Assembly: GCF_021462285.1 (NCBI RefSeq)
Contig: NZ_CP082787.1
Span: 744,001 to 808,000 of the forward strand
From: Serratia entomophila
Lineage (GTDB): Bacteria > Pseudomonadota > Gammaproteobacteria > Enterobacterales > Enterobacteriaceae
Direction of reading: 5' to 3'
Length of the DNA: 64,000 bases
Below are positions 52,030-63,390 of the stretch, piece by piece. The first letter of the stretch is position 1. The number at the start of each line of letters is the position of its first letter. The position numbers and the translations under genes were made by a program. The notes under the pieces were generated by a model. It was not told where the DNA came from. It did no database searches and saw nothing but the letters and a program-made list of their open reading frames with translations.

Positions 52030-53028
52030 ATGAGCCAAAATACGCTGAAAGTTAACGAGTTACATGATGATGCGGATTTCGACGAGAATGGAACTGAAGC
52101 TGAATCATTTGATGAAAAAGCGCTGGTAGAAGAAGAGGCCAGCGAGAATGATTTAGCGGAAGAAGAGCTGTTGTCTCAAGGCGTTACCCAACGTGTATTG
52201 GATGCGACGCAGCTCTATCTGGGTGAGATCGGTTATTCGCCTCTGCTTACCGCAGAGGAAGAGGTCTATTTTGCGCGGCGTGCTCTGCGCGGTGACGTGC
52301 CGTCCCGCCGCCGCATGATCGAAAGCAACCTGCGGCTGGTGGTGAAAATCGCCCGCCGCTATAGCAATCGCGGCCTGGCGCTGCTGGATCTGATTGAGGA
52401 GGGCAACCTCGGCCTGATCCGCGCGGTGGAAAAGTTTGACCCAGAACGCGGTTTCCGTTTCTCCACATACGCAACCTGGTGGATCCGCCAGACGATTGAA
52501 CGGGCGATTATGAACCAAACCCGTACCATTCGTTTGCCTATCCACATCGTCAAAGAACTGAACGTCTATCTGCGCACCGCGCGCGAGCTTTCTCACAAAC
52601 TGGATCATGAACCGAGCGCTGAAGAGATTGCCGAGCAACTCGACAAGCCGGTTGATGACGTCAGCCGCATGCTGCGCCTCAACGAGCGCATCACTTCGGT
52701 TGATACGCCGCTGGGCGGCGATTCAGAGAAGGCGTTGCTGGACATTCTGGCCGACGAGAAAGACAACGGGCCTGAAGACACTACGCAAGACGATGATATG
52801 AAACAGAGCATCGTCAAGTGGCTGTTTGAACTGAACGCCAAGCAGCGCGAAGTGTTGGCGCGGCGTTTCGGCCTGCTGGGCTACGAAGCGGCGACGCTGG
52901 AGGACGTGGGCCGGGAGATTGGCCTGACGCGTGAACGTGTCCGTCAGATCCAGGTAGAAGGTTTGCGCCGCCTGCGTGAAATTCTGCAGATGCAGGGCCT
53001 GAGTATTGAGGCGCTGTTCCGCGAGTAA
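52030..53028 (+). CDS. rpoS: RNA polymerase sigma factor RpoS (sigma-38)
   Basis: 332 residues, stationary phase and general stress sigma factor. Regions 1.2-2 ([44 protein letters not shown]), 3 (SVDTPLG) and 4 ([27 protein letters not shown]) are complete; the Lys in IVKELNVYL corresponds to the RssB recognition site. An AGGAGC site precedes the ATG. The long leader is expected within nlpD. No frameshift or stop is seen. Confidence 0.97.
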   Translation: MSQNTLKVNELHDDADFDENGTEAESFDEKALVEEEASENDLAEEELLSQGVTQRVLDATQLYLGEIGYSPLLTAEEEVYFARRALRGDVPSRRRMIESNLRLVVKIARRYSNRGLALLDLIEEGNLGLIRAVEKFDPERGFRFSTYATWWIRQTIERAIMNQTRTIRLPIHIVKELNVYLRTARELSHKLDHEPSAEEIAEQLDKPVDDVSRMLRLNERITSVDTPLGGDSEKALLDILADEKDNGPEDTTQDDDMKQSIVKWLFELNAKQREVLARRFGLLGYEAATLEDVGREIGLTRERVRQIQVEGLRRLREILQMQGLSIEALFRE

Positions 53029-53052
53029 CGCCGGCGATTGACCGCATCAAAT

Positions 53053-53083
53053 AAAAACGGTGAGCATTATGCTCACCGTTTTT
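53053..53083. terminator. Shared terminator of rpoS and mutS
   Basis: AAAAACGGTGAGC (53053-53065), ATTAT loop, GCTCACCGTTTTT (53071-53083). A perfect 13-bp stem with T-runs on both strands, 25 bases after rpoS and 24 before the mutS stop. Confidence 0.95.
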
Positions 53084-53106
53084 TTATGCCTGCGATCCGG
53101 GGTGGA

Positions 53107-55662
53107 TCACAACATGTTCTTCAGCCGGTAGAGCCACTCCAGCGCCTGGCGCGGCGACAGAGAATCCGGATCCAAGGCCTCCAGCGCTTCTACCGCCGGC
53201 GGAGTTTCCTCATTCAACAGCGTCATCTGGGTCGCGTCCACGGTGCCGGCGGCGGTGTGGTTGGAGATTGACTCCAGCTCACGCAGCTTCTGGCGCGCAC
53301 GCTTGATAACATCGCGCGGTACGCCTGCCAGGGCGGCAACCGCCAGGCCGTAGCTTTTGCTCGCCGCGCCGTCCTGCACGCTGTGCATAAAGGCGATGGT
53401 GTCGCCGTGCTCCAGCGCATCCAGATGCACGTTGACCACGCCTTCCATTTTCTCCGGCAGGGTGGTCAGCTCGAAGTAGTGGGTGGCGAACAGCGTCATG
53501 GCCTTGATGCGGCTGGCCAGATTTTCGGCGCAAGCCCAGGCCAGCGACAAACCGTCGTAGGTGGAGGTGCCGCGGCCAATCTCATCCATCAGCACCAGGC
53601 TGTGTTCGGTGGCGTTGTGCAGGATATTGGCGGTTTCGGTCATTTCCACCATGAAGGTGGAGCGGCCGGAGGCCAGGTCGTCCGCCGCGCCGACGCGGGT
53701 AAAGATGCGGTCCACCGGGCCGATGCTGGCCTTGGCGGCCGGTACATAGCTGCCGATGTGCGCCATCAGCACTATCAACGCCGTTTGGCGCATATAGGTG
53801 CTTTTACCGCCCATGTTCGGGCCGGTAATGATCAGCATGCGGCGCTGCGGCGACAGCGAGAGCGGGTTGGAAATAAAGGGTTCGCTCAGCACCTGCTCCA
53901 CCACCGGGTGGCGGCCTTCGGTGATGCGGATGCCCGGCTGTTCGCTCATGGTTGGGCAGGCGTAGTTCAGGGTATCGGCGCGTTCGGCCAGGTTGGCCAG
54001 CACGTCCAACTCGGCCAGGGCGGAAGCGCTTTGCTGCAGCTCCGCCAGATGCGGCAGCAGCAGATCGAACAGTTCGTCGTACAGGCCTTTCTCGATTGCC
54101 AGCGCCTTGCCTTTGGAGGTCAGAACCTTGTCTTCGTACTCTTTCAGCTCGGGAATGATGTAGCGCTCGGCGTTTTTCAGCGTCTGGCGGCGCACGTAAT
54201 GGATCGGCACCAAATGGCTCTGGCCGCGGCTGACCTGAATATAATAGCCATGCACGCCGTTGAAGCCGACTTTCAGAGTATCGAGGCCCAGCTTTTCGCG
54301 TTCGCGAATTTCCAGCCGATCCAGGTAATCGCTGGCGCCATCCGCCAGCGCGCGCCATTCGTCCAGTTCGCTGTTGTATCCCGGGGCGATAACGCCGCCG
54401 TCGCGCACCAGCACCGGCGGGGATTCGACCACCGCGCGCTCCAGCAGATCCAGCAGCTCATCGAACTGGCCGACCTGCGACAGCAGATGCTGCACGTGCG
54501 GGGTTTCTACGTTTTGCAGCAACTGCCGAATATCCGGCAACTGCTGGAAGGCGTGGCGCATGCGCGCCAGATCGCGTGGGCGGGCGGTGCGCAGCGCCAG
54601 GCGCGCCAGAATGCGTTCCTGATCGCCAACCTGCCGCAGCGAAGGCTGCAGATCGCCATACAGATCCTGCAACGCGCCGATCGCCTGCTGGCGATCGTTC
54701 AGCACCTTGATGTCGCGGGTTGGCATGTGCAGCCAGCGCTTCAGCATGCGGCTGCCCATTGGCGTAACGGTGCGATCGAGGATCGCCGCCAGCGTATTGT
54801 CGCTGCCGCCGGACAGGCTCTGGGTCAGCTCCAGGTTGCGGCGTGTGGCGGCGTCCATGATGATGCCGTCCTGCTGGCGCTCCATGGTGAGGCCGCGGAT
54901 ATGCGGCAGCGAGGTGCGCTGGGTATCTTTGACGTATTGCAGCAAGCAGCCGGCGGCGCGCAGCGCCTGATGCGCCTGTTCTACGCCAAAGCCGGTCAGA
55001 TCGCGGGTGCCGAACTGCAGGTTGAGCTGCTGGCGCGCGGTCTCCAGTTCGAATTCCCACAGCGGGCGGCGGCGCAGGCCGTGGCGCTGTTCGATCAGCG
55101 CCATCTGCTCGAAGGTTTCCGGGTACAGCAGCTCGGCAGGGTTGGTGCGCTGCAGCTCGGCGGCCATGGTTTCCAGATCCTGCGGTTCGGCGACGCGGAA
55201 GCGGCCGGAGCTGACGTCCAGCGTGGCGTAGCCGAAACCGCGCGCATCCTGCCAGATAGCCGCCAGCAGATTATCCTGGCGCTCCTGCAGCAGGGCTTCG
55301 TCGGTAATGGTGCCTGGGGTGACGATGCGTACTACCTTGCGTTCGACCGGCCCTTTGCTGGTGGCCGGATCGCCGATTTGTTCGCACAGCGCGACGGATT
55401 CGCCGAGCTGCACCAGCTTGGCCAGATAGTTCTCCACCGCGTGGTGCGGCACGCCGGCCATCGGGATAGGCTCGCCCGCCGAAGCGCCGCGCTTGGTCAG
55501 GGAGATATCCAGCAGCTGCGACGCGCGTTTGGCGTCGTCATAAAACAGCTCATAGAAGTCGCCCATGCGGTAGAACAGCAGAATTTCGGGGTGCTGCGCC
55601 TTGAGGCGCAGGTACTGCTGCATCATTGGCGTGTGCGAATCGAGCTTGTCGGTGCTATTCAT
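53107..55662 (-). CDS. mutS: DNA mismatch repair protein MutS
   Basis: 851 residues. The mismatch-recognition FYE is in [12 protein letters not shown], Walker A is GPNMGGKST, Walker B follows with [13 protein letters not shown], and the C-terminal tetramerisation part ends [16 protein letters not shown]. It recognises mismatches with MutL. No disruption is seen. Directly convergent with rpoS, without the variable insert found there in many enterics. Confidence 0.97.
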   Translation of the reverse strand: MNSTDKLDSHTPMMQQYLRLKAQHPEILLFYRMGDFYELFYDDAKRASQLLDISLTKRGASAGEPIPMAGVPHHAVENYLAKLVQLGESVALCEQIGDPATSKGPVERKVVRIVTPGTITDEALLQERQDNLLAAIWQDARGFGYATLDVSSGRFRVAEPQDLETMAAELQRTNPAELLYPETFEQMALIEQRHGLRRRPLWEFELETARQQLNLQFGTRDLTGFGVEQAHQALRAAGCLLQYVKDTQRTSLPHIRGLTMERQQDGIIMDAATRRNLELTQSLSGGSDNTLAAILDRTVTPMGSRMLKRWLHMPTRDIKVLNDRQQAIGALQDLYGDLQPSLRQVGDQERILARLALRTARPRDLARMRHAFQQLPDIRQLLQNVETPHVQHLLSQVGQFDELLDLLERAVVESPPVLVRDGGVIAPGYNSELDEWRALADGASDYLDRLEIREREKLGLDTLKVGFNGVHGYYIQVSRGQSHLVPIHYVRRQTLKNAERYIIPELKEYEDKVLTSKGKALAIEKGLYDELFDLLLPHLAELQQSASALAELDVLANLAERADTLNYACPTMSEQPGIRITEGRHPVVEQVLSEPFISNPLSLSPQRRMLIITGPNMGGKSTYMRQTALIVLMAHIGSYVPAAKASIGPVDRIFTRVGAADDLASGRSTFMVEMTETANILHNATEHSLVLMDEIGRGTSTYDGLSLAWACAENLASRIKAMTLFATHYFELTTLPEKMEGVVNVHLDALEHGDTIAFMHSVQDGAASKSYGLAVAALAGVPRDVIKRARQKLRELESISNHTAAGTVDATQMTLLNEETPPAVEALEALDPDSLSPRQALEWLYRLKNML

Positions 55663-55968
55663 AAGATTACTGTTTCCAATCCATTGAATGTAAAGTTAAT
55701 TGCGATTTTGATTGTCGTCATTCGCTGCCACATCGTTTCACAAAAAATCACGCGGTTTGGCGGTTGCCGTGCAACGCCCATCAATTAATCAAAGGGCCAA
55801 ACGGCGCAACGAAACGCCCAGACCTTTTACTGACGCTTATACTAGCCCAGCGGGCAATCGGCTGTCACAGGTAAAAATTGGGAGCCTTACGCAAAGTTGG
55901 CTTGCAATGGCAACGAGGTTTTGCAGCCGATGGCCGCGGAGAAAGCCGCCGCCCATGGGGCGGCGCTG
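55663..55968. other. mutS upstream region
   Basis: About 300 bases with no gene. It contains the mutS promoter area and the end of the SMP-30-like gene. Confidence 0.4.
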
Positions 55969-56961
55969 TCATTGAGCGCGAGATAACGGCAGGGGAAGTT
56001 GGTAGATGTGGAAACTGTCGGGCACTTCGGTTTCGTGCCCCGGCAACAGGCGGTGGCGAATGCGTGATTCAGTGACAAAGGCGCAGCCCTGCGGCGTGAC
56101 GGCCACATTGACCGGCGACTCCAGGCCTTCTCGAATAACCTCGATATGGTGCATGCCCGCCGCGCCCGGCGCGGCAATGCGCAGGATCCTGCCCTGGCCG
56201 CTGCTGATGGCATTTTCAAGCACGATCAGCGCGCCGTCCGGTGCCAGCCCCATGCCGTCCGGGTTTTCTATGGTGCGCGGCAACGTAATTTCGGCCAGCG
56301 CAGGCCGGGCATCCCCGTAGCTGAGGGTGTAGAGCCTGCCGGTGCCGAAATTGGCGATCGCCATCAGTGTGTCATCGAGGATCACTATGCCGGCGGCGCC
56401 GAGGCCGCTGGGCGCCGTCAACCTGTCGTCGCGATACAGCGTCCGGAATTTCGGCTCGCCCGGCCGCAGCCGCAGGATGCCGCCGCCTTTGGTTTCCGTC
56501 ACGTAGACCGTGCCGTCTGCGCCGAGCACGATATCGTTGCCCATTTCGCCTGCCGGTAGCGGCAGGCTGCGGTTGAGCGTGGCATCCGCGACATTCAGGG
56601 CGTAAATGCGATTTGCGCGCGGTTTTCCGCCCGACAGGAAATCCGGCGAGTTTCCCCACAGCAGGCCATGCCGTTCATCCAGCCTCAGGGCGTTTGAAGC
56701 GAATACCGTCTCGGCGCCGGGGAAGAAGGTCTGCCAGTCTTCGTTCGGACGTTTGCGCAGAACGCGCCCGCTGGTAACCAGGCCGACATACAGCGTGCCG
56801 TCGGCTGCGCGGGCGACGCCGTTGGGGTAGAGTGCCCCCGGCGGCAATGTCATGGTGGCAGGGGCGCAGGCGGCCGGCGCGGACGTCGCCGGGGCTGCGA
56901 TGGCCAGCAGCAAGGCCAGCAGGGCAGCCCGCGCGGGGAAGGGTGTTATCGCATATGGCAT
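55969..56961 (-). CDS. Exported SMP-30/gluconolactonase-like beta-propeller protein
   Basis: 330 residues with a signal peptide of about 32 residues (ALLALLLAIAAPATSA-PA). The rest is a six-bladed propeller-type chain with repeated ANxA.DGTLYVG- and GADGTVYVTETK-like blades, as in SMP-30/gluconolactonases. Metal ligand residues cannot be assigned with certainty. It is the last gene of the SDR-AKR-propeller operon, and it starts with AGGAGAG before the ATG at 56961. A role in a periplasmic lactone or sugar-acid step would fit two oxidoreductase neighbours; this is inference. Confidence 0.6.
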   Translation of the reverse strand: MPYAITPFPARAALLALLLAIAAPATSAPAACAPATMTLPPGALYPNGVARAADGTLYVGLVTSGRVLRKRPNEDWQTFFPGAETVFASNALRLDERHGLLWGNSPDFLSGGKPRANRIYALNVADATLNRSLPLPAGEMGNDIVLGADGTVYVTETKGGGILRLRPGEPKFRTLYRDDRLTAPSGLGAAGIVILDDTLMAIANFGTGRLYTLSYGDARPALAEITLPRTIENPDGMGLAPDGALIVLENAISSGQGRILRIAAPGAAGMHHIEVIREGLESPVNVAVTPQGCAFVTESRIRHRLLPGHETEVPDSFHIYQLPLPLSRAQ

Positions 56962-57014
56962 CGAGTCTCTCCTGTGGTAAGGGGAAGTCGCGCGGCTTTC
57001 CCATCGGGCGGAAG

Positions 57015-57986
57015 TTACCAGCGACGGATGGGCAGGCGTTGTTGCATGGGCGCTTCGAGCGACGTCATTTCTCCATCCGACAGCCTGAGGGAAAGCGCTT
57101 CGACGGCGTCCTGCAGGTGGTGCGGCCGCGACATGCCAACCAGGGCGGACGCTACGCCTTTTCTGGCCAACAGCCAGGCGAGCGCAATTTGCGCCGGCGA
57201 CACGCCGCGTGCGGCGGCCACCTTTGCCACCGCGGCGATGGATTGATCCACTTCGCTGCGACCGCCATACCACTGCGGGGCTTGCTCATCCGTTCGGGCG
57301 CGCAGGGTGCCGGATTGCCCGGCGCCCGCCAGCAGGCCGCGCGCCAGGGGTGACCAGGGCGTCAGGCCAATGCCTTCCTCCTGGCACAGGGGGATCAATT
57401 CCTCCTCGTCCTCACGCGTGACCAGGTTGTATTGGCTTTGCATCGAAATAAACGTAGCCAATCGGTTATGCCTCTGAAAATCCAACATTTTCATAAAGCG
57501 CCAGGCGTGCATGGAGGAGGCGCCCAGGTAGCGGATCTTGCCCGCACGCACCAGGGCGTCGAGCGTTTCGGCGGTTTCTTCGATCGGCGTTTCGGGGTCG
57601 AACCGGTGCAGCACGAACAGGTCGATATAGTCAGTGCCCAACCGCTGCAGCGACGCTTCGACGCTGTGAATGAGGTGCTTGCGCGACAGGCCCCGGCCGT
57701 TGGGGGATTCGTCCATTGGAAAGAACGCCTTGGTGGCGATCACCATGTCATCGCGGCGCGCAAAATCTCGCAGGGCGCGGCCGATAATGCGTTCGCTTTC
57801 GCCCGCCGAGTAGATATTGGCGGTATCGAAAAAGTTAACGCCGGCCTCCAGCGCTTGCTGAATGAAAGGGCGAGCCTGGTCCTCTTCCAACACCCAGGGG
57901 CGCCAGGCCGGATCGCCGTAGGTCATGCATCCCAGACAGATCCGGGAAACCTTCAGGCCGCTGTGGCCGAGGCGGACGTAGTTCAT
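57015..57986 (-). CDS. Aldo/keto reductase
   Basis: 323 residues of the AKR superfamily (YajO/Tas-like branch). The tetrad is visible: Asp in FFDTANIYSAG, Tyr in the same segment, Lys in IATKAFF and His in FVLHRFD. NADPH-dependent reduction of an aldehyde or ketone is predicted; the substrate is unknown. It follows the SDR by 12 bases and is followed by the propeller gene after 53 bases, consistent with one operon. Confidence 0.85.
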   Translation of the reverse strand: MNYVRLGHSGLKVSRICLGCMTYGDPAWRPWVLEEDQARPFIQQALEAGVNFFDTANIYSAGESERIIGRALRDFARRDDMVIATKAFFPMDESPNGRGLSRKHLIHSVEASLQRLGTDYIDLFVLHRFDPETPIEETAETLDALVRAGKIRYLGASSMHAWRFMKMLDFQRHNRLATFISMQSQYNLVTREDEEELIPLCQEEGIGLTPWSPLARGLLAGAGQSGTLRARTDEQAPQWYGGRSEVDQSIAAVAKVAAARGVSPAQIALAWLLARKGVASALVGMSRPHHLQDAVEALSLRLSDGEMTSLEAPMQQRLPIRRW

Positions 57987-57998
57987 CGCCTGGCCCCC

Positions 57999-58799
57999 TC
58001 AGCGTGAGCCGGCGATGGTGTAACCGCCGTCCACCAGCAGGCTTTGGCCGGTGATAAAGCGGGCCTCGTCCGTCGCCAGCCAGACCGCCACATCGCCGAT
58101 ATCTTCCGGTTGGCCCATGCGCCCGGCGGGGGTGTGGGTGATAAAGGGCGCGAAAGCGCTGGCATCGGTGACGCTGCTGTGCGCCATCGGCGTTTCGATG
58201 ATGCCGGGGTTGATGTTGTTGATGCGGATGCCGTGGCCGCTATATTCGAGCGCCACCGCGCGGATCAGCGCGTCGAGCGCCCCTTTGCTGGCGGAGTAGC
58301 TCGATGAACCGGCGAGTGCTCCGTGGGTGAGCCAGGAAGACGTGTTGATGATGGCACCGCCGGCACCTTGCGCCAGGAACGTCTCAATCTGGTATTTGAC
58401 CGAGAGCCAAACGCCGCGAAGATTGATGGCGATCACCTCATCGAAATCAGCGCTGCTTTGCTGGGTAATGGGCGCAAAGTTACCGAGAATGCCGGCGTTG
58501 TTGAACGCGACGTCCAGCCTGCCGTAGTGGCCGCTCACCGTTGCGATCAGGCGGCGGATATCTTCTTCCCGCGAAACGTCGGCCACCACCGCCAGCGCTT
58601 CTCCGCCCGCCTGCACCACGTCATGGGCGGCGGCCTCGATCTCTGCGGAGCGGCGACCCGCCAGCGCGACTTTCGCCCCGGCGCGGGCATAGGCCAGCAC
58701 GGCCGCGCGCCCGATGCCGGTACCCCCGCCGGTCACCAGGACAACCTTTCCTTCCAAACGTTTTTGCACGGTGTGAGCTGAATCAGCATGTGTAGTCAT
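57999..58799 (-). CDS. Short-chain dehydrogenase/reductase
   Basis: 266 residues, classical SDR. TGGGTGIG binds NAD(P), NNAG stabilises the sheet, and the triad is Ser in INTSSW with YSASK; LVDGGYT is at the C-terminus. Substrate unknown. First gene of the operon and divergent from lysR. Confidence 0.88.
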   Translation of the reverse strand: MTTHADSAHTVQKRLEGKVVLVTGGGTGIGRAAVLAYARAGAKVALAGRRSAEIEAAAHDVVQAGGEALAVVADVSREEDIRRLIATVSGHYGRLDVAFNNAGILGNFAPITQQSSADFDEVIAINLRGVWLSVKYQIETFLAQGAGGAIINTSSWLTHGALAGSSSYSASKGALDALIRAVALEYSGHGIRINNINPGIIETPMAHSSVTDASAFAPFITHTPAGRMGQPEDIGDVAVWLATDEARFITGQSLLVDGGYTIAGSR

Positions 58800-58905
58800 G
58801 GTATGGATTCCGGGTTATTGATCACACCGCCATGCTATGTTGTTGCGAAAAAGATAACTATCCGTTAAAAATTCATTTCACTATTAAATTATTCGTATCA
58901 ATCCA

Positions 58906-59799
58906 ATGAAGAAACTCGAATTGTCCGGCCTGGCGGCTTTCGTGGCGATCGCCAATGAGCGCAGCTTCAGGCGCGCCGCCGCCCGGCTTGGCGTTACCCC
59001 GCCAACCCTCAGCCACACGATGCGTGAGCTGGAAGAGCAGGTCGGCCTGCGGTTATTGAATCGAACCACGCGCAACGTTTCGCCGACCGAAGCCGGTGAG
59101 CATCTGCTGGCCAGATTGATGCCCGCGTTTACCGATATCGACGCTGCGTTGGAAAGTCTGAACACCTTTCGCGAGCAGCCGCGTGGGCTGGTGCGGATCA
59201 ATGCTTCCCGTTCGGCGATCGAGCTGGTGCTGTTGCCGCATTTGGGGAAATTGGCTCGCGATTACCCCGGCATCTCGCTGGAGATCGTGGCGCAGGAGGG
59301 GTTTGCCAACATCGTCGAACAAGGTTTTGATGCCGGTATCCGGCTGGGAGAAGACCTGCACAACGACATGCGTGCGGTACGAGTGTCGCCGGATCTGCGG
59401 CTGGCCATTGTCGCGACACCGGAATACTTCCAACGCTCTGGGAGACCAGATACGCCAAGCGATCTGTTAAACCATCGCTGCATAGGATGGCGTAAAATCT
59501 CTTCAGGCGAACTCTACAAATGGGAGTTTCGCCAAGGAGATAAGATACTTTCAGTCGCGGTAAACAGTTCGCTGATACTCGATGACGGCAGGCTGATGCA
59601 GCAGGCGGCGTTAGCGCATGCCGGCATCGCCTTCGCCATCGAGGACGAGGTAGCGGAGCATCTTGCCACCGGGCGCCTGGAGCGGGTGCTGGCGGACTGG
59701 TGCCCGTCATTCCCGGGGTTCTATCTGTATTATCCCAACCGCAGAAACCACCCGGTGGCTTTAACCACGGTAATAGATATGCTGCGTTTCCCAGGCTGA
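58906..59799 (+). CDS. LysR-family transcriptional regulator
   Basis: 297 residues. The N-terminal winged helix-turn-helix (about 5-64; SFRRAAARLGVTPPTLSHTMRELEEQVG) is followed by the LysR substrate domain. It is divergent from the SDR-AKR-propeller operon with 106 bases between starts, the usual arrangement in which it controls its neighbour. It is related to AcaR/DsdC-like regulators of oxidoreductases by the common N-terminus only. Inducer unknown. Confidence 0.9.
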   Translation: MKKLELSGLAAFVAIANERSFRRAAARLGVTPPTLSHTMRELEEQVGLRLLNRTTRNVSPTEAGEHLLARLMPAFTDIDAALESLNTFREQPRGLVRINASRSAIELVLLPHLGKLARDYPGISLEIVAQEGFANIVEQGFDAGIRLGEDLHNDMRAVRVSPDLRLAIVATPEYFQRSGRPDTPSDLLNHRCIGWRKISSGELYKWEFRQGDKILSVAVNSSLILDDGRLMQQAALAHAGIAFAIEDEVAEHLATGRLERVLADWCPSFPGFYLYYPNRRNHPVALTTVIDMLRFPG

Positions 59800-60256
59800 A
59801 GTCGCGGTATTGCGGCCCGGCGCGTTTTGCCTTCCCCTGCTGAATCTCTCTCCCTCAAGATGCCGTCTAATCAAGGGTAAACTATTCAATATTCATCCAT
59901 AGGCGGGCGATGGCCCCGGCGCTCATATTAATCCATAAATATACTGTGTGTTTTTAACATATTGTTTATAATTGTTATTTGTTGATTTTTGACGGTCGGC
60001 TTTGGTTTTTAAGGGTTATTTGAGAGGTCAGTCACACTATTTTTTTATGTGAAATGTGAAGAGGGTCAATCCGCCAGGTCAATGATAGACGATTCTATTG
60101 GCCGCTGGCTTACCTGCCCGCTTCGCTGTCTCCGTATACTGTCGGCAACCAGGGCAACGTAACGGAAATTTCATAAGGAATGTGCGTGAGGCAATCGTGA
60201 TTGCATCTGGCATACAAATGACACGGGGTTTTTTTGATTATCTTGAGGTGCTTGGT
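59800..60256. other. Intergenic region before chbB
   Basis: 457 bases with no supported gene. AT-rich in the middle (59940-60060). It contains a possible CRP site (60021-60036) and a GCAATC-GT-GATTGC palindrome at 60193-60206. The chbB promoter and ChbR/NagC sites are expected here by analogy to E. coli chb, but no clear NagC box was found. Confidence 0.45.
60021..60036 (+). promoter_or_regulatory. Possible CRP site upstream of chbB
   Basis: TGAGA-GGTCAG-TCACA matches the CRP consensus TGTGA-N6-TCACA at nine of ten positions. It lies about 220 bases before the chbB ATG; E. coli chb is CRP-dependent. No -10 was assigned. Confidence 0.4.
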
Positions 60257-60574
60257 ATGGAAAAGAAAAAAATCTATCTGTTTTGTTCTGCCGGTATGTC
60301 CACTTCTCTGTTGGTTTCCAAAATGAAAGCGCAGGCCGAGAAATACGAAGTGCCGGTGATCATCGCCGCTTATCCGGAAGCGCTGGCTGCGGAGAAGGGC
60401 GTCGAAGCGGATCTGATCCTGCTGGGGCCGCAGATTGCCTATACGTTGCCGGAAGTGCAAAAACAGTTGCCGAACAAGCCCGTCGAGGTGATCGACCCGC
60501 TGCTGTACGGCAAGGTCGACGGCCTTGGAGTACTGAAGGCGGCGGTGGCCTCCATCAAAAAAGCTAACCAGTAA
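60257..60574 (+). CDS. chbB: PTS N,N'-diacetylchitobiose/cellobiose IIB component
   Basis: 105 residues. The phospho-accepting Cys10 lies in the family loop CSAGMSTSL. It transfers phosphate from IIA to sugar bound by IIC. The start at 60257 is chosen by family length and a GAGG site; the upstream 53 codons are leader sequence. The IIA gene is not in the window, so IIA is encoded elsewhere. First gene of the chb operon. Confidence 0.93.
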   Translation: MEKKKIYLFCSAGMSTSLLVSKMKAQAEKYEVPVIIAAYPEALAAEKGVEADLILLGPQIAYTLPEVQKQLPNKPVEVIDPLLYGKVDGLGVLKAAVASIKKANQ

Positions 60575-60584
60575 GGGGGCGGCC

Positions 60585-61946
60585 GTGAATACCTTAATTG
60601 CCTCGCTTGAGAAGGTGATACTGCCGTTTGCCGTGAAAATCGGCAAGCAGCCCCACGTTAACGCCATCAAGAACGGATTTATCCGTTTAATGCCGCTGAC
60701 CTTGACCGGCGCGATGTTCGTGTTGATCAACAACGTGTTCCTGAGCTTTGGCGAAGGATCTTTCTTCTTTTCTCTGGGCGTGCGCCTCGACGCCTCCACC
60801 ATCGAAACGTTGAACGGGCTGAAGAGCATCGGCGGCAGCGTCTACAACGGCACCCTGGGCATCATGTCGCTGATGACGCCGTTCTTTATCAGCATGGCGT
60901 TGGCGGAAGAACGCAAGGTAGATCCCCTGGCGGCGGCGCTGCTGGCGGTGGCGGCCTTTATGACCGTCACCCCGTTCAGCGTCGGCGAAGCCTATGCGGT
61001 GGGCGCGAACTGGCTGGGCGGCGCCAATATCATCTCCGGCATGGTGATCGGCCTGGTGGTCGCCGAGATGTTTACCTTTATCGTGCGGCGCAACTGGGTG
61101 ATTAGCCTGCCGGACAGCGTACCCGCTTCGGTCTCGCGCTCTTTCTCGGCGCTGATCCCCGGTTTTGTCATTCTCTCCATCATGGGGGTGCTGGCCTATT
61201 GCCTGACGCTGTGGGGCACCAACTTCCACCAGATCATTATGGACAGCATCTCGGCGCCGCTGGCGAAGATGGGCAGCGTGGTGGGCTGGGTATACGTGAT
61301 GTTCTCCTCGCTGCTGTGGTTCTTCGGGGTGCACGGCTCGATGGCGCTGGCGGCGCTGGACAGCGGCATCATGACGCCGTTCGCGCTGGAAAACGTCGAG
61401 CTTTACAACAAGTACGGTTCGGTGGAGGCCGCGGTGGCCGCCGGCAAAGAATTCCACATGTGGGCCAAGCCGTTCGTCGATTCCTATATTTATCTGGGCG
61501 GCACCGGTTCGACGCTGGGGCTGATTATCGCCATCTTCATTGCTTCGCGCCGGGAAGACTATCGCCAGGTGGCCAAGCTGGCTACGCCGTCGGGCATCTT
61601 CCAGATCAACGAACCCATTCTGTTCGGTCTGCCGGTGATCATGAACCCGGTGATGTTTATTCCGTTCATCCTGGTACAGCCGGTGCTGACCATCATCACC
61701 ACGCTGGCTTACTACACCGGGCTGATCCCACCGATCACCAACATCGCTCCCTGGACCATGCCGGTCGGGCTTGGCGCGTTCTTCAACACCAATGGCAGCG
61801 TGGTCGCCATGCTGCTGAGCTTCTTCAACCTGGCGGTAGCTACCGTGATTTATCTGCCGTTCGTGATGATTTCCAACAAGGCGCAGAGCCAGATCGATGA
61901 GGCGACCGAAAGCGAAGAAGACATCGCCAGGGCGCTGAAATTCTAA
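60585..61946 (+). CDS. chbC: PTS N,N'-diacetylchitobiose/cellobiose IIC permease
   Basis: 453 residues with about ten membrane helices. The family motifs [18 protein letters not shown] and [20 protein letters not shown] are present. It takes up (GlcNAc)2 or related beta-disaccharides across the inner membrane while IIB phosphorylates them. It starts ten bases after chbB. Confidence 0.93.
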   Translation: MNTLIASLEKVILPFAVKIGKQPHVNAIKNGFIRLMPLTLTGAMFVLINNVFLSFGEGSFFFSLGVRLDASTIETLNGLKSIGGSVYNGTLGIMSLMTPFFISMALAEERKVDPLAAALLAVAAFMTVTPFSVGEAYAVGANWLGGANIISGMVIGLVVAEMFTFIVRRNWVISLPDSVPASVSRSFSALIPGFVILSIMGVLAYCLTLWGTNFHQIIMDSISAPLAKMGSVVGWVYVMFSSLLWFFGVHGSMALAALDSGIMTPFALENVELYNKYGSVEAAVAAGKEFHMWAKPFVDSYIYLGGTGSTLGLIIAIFIASRREDYRQVAKLATPSGIFQINEPILFGLPVIMNPVMFIPFILVQPVLTIITTLAYYTGLIPPITNIAPWTMPVGLGAFFNTNGSVVAMLLSFFNLAVATVIYLPFVMISNKAQSQIDEATESEEDIARALKF

Positions 61947-61990
61947 CCGTCAAGACGGGGCGGCTATGGCCGCCCCTTGAGGATGCGTGG

Positions 61991-63376
61991 ATGAACTATC
62001 AATTTGCCGGCGATTTTTGGTGGGGAAGCGCCACTTCCGCGCCGCAGTCCGAAGGTGCAGCCGCCCGCGACGGCAAGAGCCGCAACATCTTCGATTACTG
62101 GTATGAGATTGCCCCCGAGCGCTTCCATAACCGGGTCGGCCCAGCCGAAGCCTCGACCTTTTACGATCGTTTTGGCGACGATATTCGGCTGCTGAAAACC
62201 CTGGGCCACAACAGTTTCAGGACCTCGATATCCTGGTCCCGGCTTATCCCGGACGGTGATGGCGAAGTGAACCCGCAGGCGGTGGCCTTTTACAACCAAC
62301 TGATCGACGGCCTGCTGGCCGAGGGCATCACCCCCTTCATCAACCTCTACCACTTCGACATGCCGCTGTGCATGCAACAGCGAGGCGGCTGGGAAAGCCG
62401 GGAAGTGGTCGCGGCCTATGGGCGCTATGCCAAAACCTGCTTCAGCCTGTTCGGCGATCGGGTGCAGCACTGGTTCACCTTCAACGAACCCATTGTGCCG
62501 GTGGAGGCCGGTTACCTGAACGACCTGCACTACCCGTGCGTGGTGGACTTCCGGCGGGCGGTGACGGTGGCCTATCACAGCGTGCTGGCGCACGCCACCG
62601 CGGTGGGGCACTACCGGGCGCTGGGGCAAACGGGAACCATCGGGATTATCCTGAATCTGAGCCCGACCTATCCGCGTTCAGGTTCGGAAGAAGACCTGCT
62701 GGCCGCGCACCATGCCGATCTGCTGCTGAATAAAAGCTTCCTCGATCCGGTCACTAAGGGGCGTTATCCGGCGGCGTTGCTCGCGCTGCTGGAACGGCAT
62801 GGGCTGTTGCCGCACTGCGAACCGCAGGATGCGCAGCTGATCGCCGCCGGCACGGTGGATTTGCTGGGTGTCAATTACTACCAGCCGCGCCGGGTGATGG
62901 CGAAAGAGGGCTATCGGCCTGGGGAGGCGATCGCTTTACCGGAGGATCTGTTCAGTTACTATGCCATGCCGGGCCGCAAGATAAATCCACATCGCGGCTG
63001 GGAAATCTATGAGCAAGGGCTGTATGACATTCTGATGGATCTCAAGGAAAACTACGGCAACCTGCCCTGCTATATTTCGGAAAACGGCATGGGCGTTGAG
63101 GGTGAAGAGGCGTTTATCGGCGCCGACGGCCGGGTGGAAGACGACTACCGCATCGATTTCATTCGCGAGCATTTGCAGTGGCTGCATCGGGCGCTGGAGG
63201 AAGGCTCGAACTGCAAAGGTTACCATTTATGGACCTTTATCGATTGTTGGTCCTGGTTGAACGCCTACAAAAATCGTTATGGGTTGGTGCGGCTGGAACT
63301 GGCGAGCCAGCGGCGCACCATTAAAAAAAGCGGCTACTGGTTTGCCGAGACGGCCAGGAAAAACGGCTTTGACTAA
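61991..63376 (+). CDS. GH1 6-phospho-beta-glucosidase (BglA/CelF-like)
   Basis: 461 residues, clan A glycoside hydrolase family 1. Acid/base Glu166 is in WFTFNEP and the nucleophilic Glu in ISENGMG (about residue 361); the phosphate-binding region near the C-terminus ([11 protein letters not shown]) fits a 6-phospho enzyme. It splits the phosphorylated disaccharide delivered by ChbBC. E. coli chb uses ChbF (GH4) in its place; a GH1 enzyme here is as known in Serratia. Confidence 0.9.
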   Translation: MNYQFAGDFWWGSATSAPQSEGAAARDGKSRNIFDYWYEIAPERFHNRVGPAEASTFYDRFGDDIRLLKTLGHNSFRTSISWSRLIPDGDGEVNPQAVAFYNQLIDGLLAEGITPFINLYHFDMPLCMQQRGGWESREVVAAYGRYAKTCFSLFGDRVQHWFTFNEPIVPVEAGYLNDLHYPCVVDFRRAVTVAYHSVLAHATAVGHYRALGQTGTIGIILNLSPTYPRSGSEEDLLAAHHADLLLNKSFLDPVTKGRYPAALLALLERHGLLPHCEPQDAQLIAAGTVDLLGVNYYQPRRVMAKEGYRPGEAIALPEDLFSYYAMPGRKINPHRGWEIYEQGLYDILMDLKENYGNLPCYISENGMGVEGEEAFIGADGRVEDDYRIDFIREHLQWLHRALEEGSNCKGYHLWTFIDCWSWLNAYKNRYGLVRLELASQRRTIKKSGYWFAETARKNGFD

Positions 63377-63390
63377 CGGGGGAGCTTGCT

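Noticed and set aside
53383..55788. 801-codon open frame on the plus strand opposite mutS
   Set aside because: Antisense shadow of mutS with the same composition artefact.
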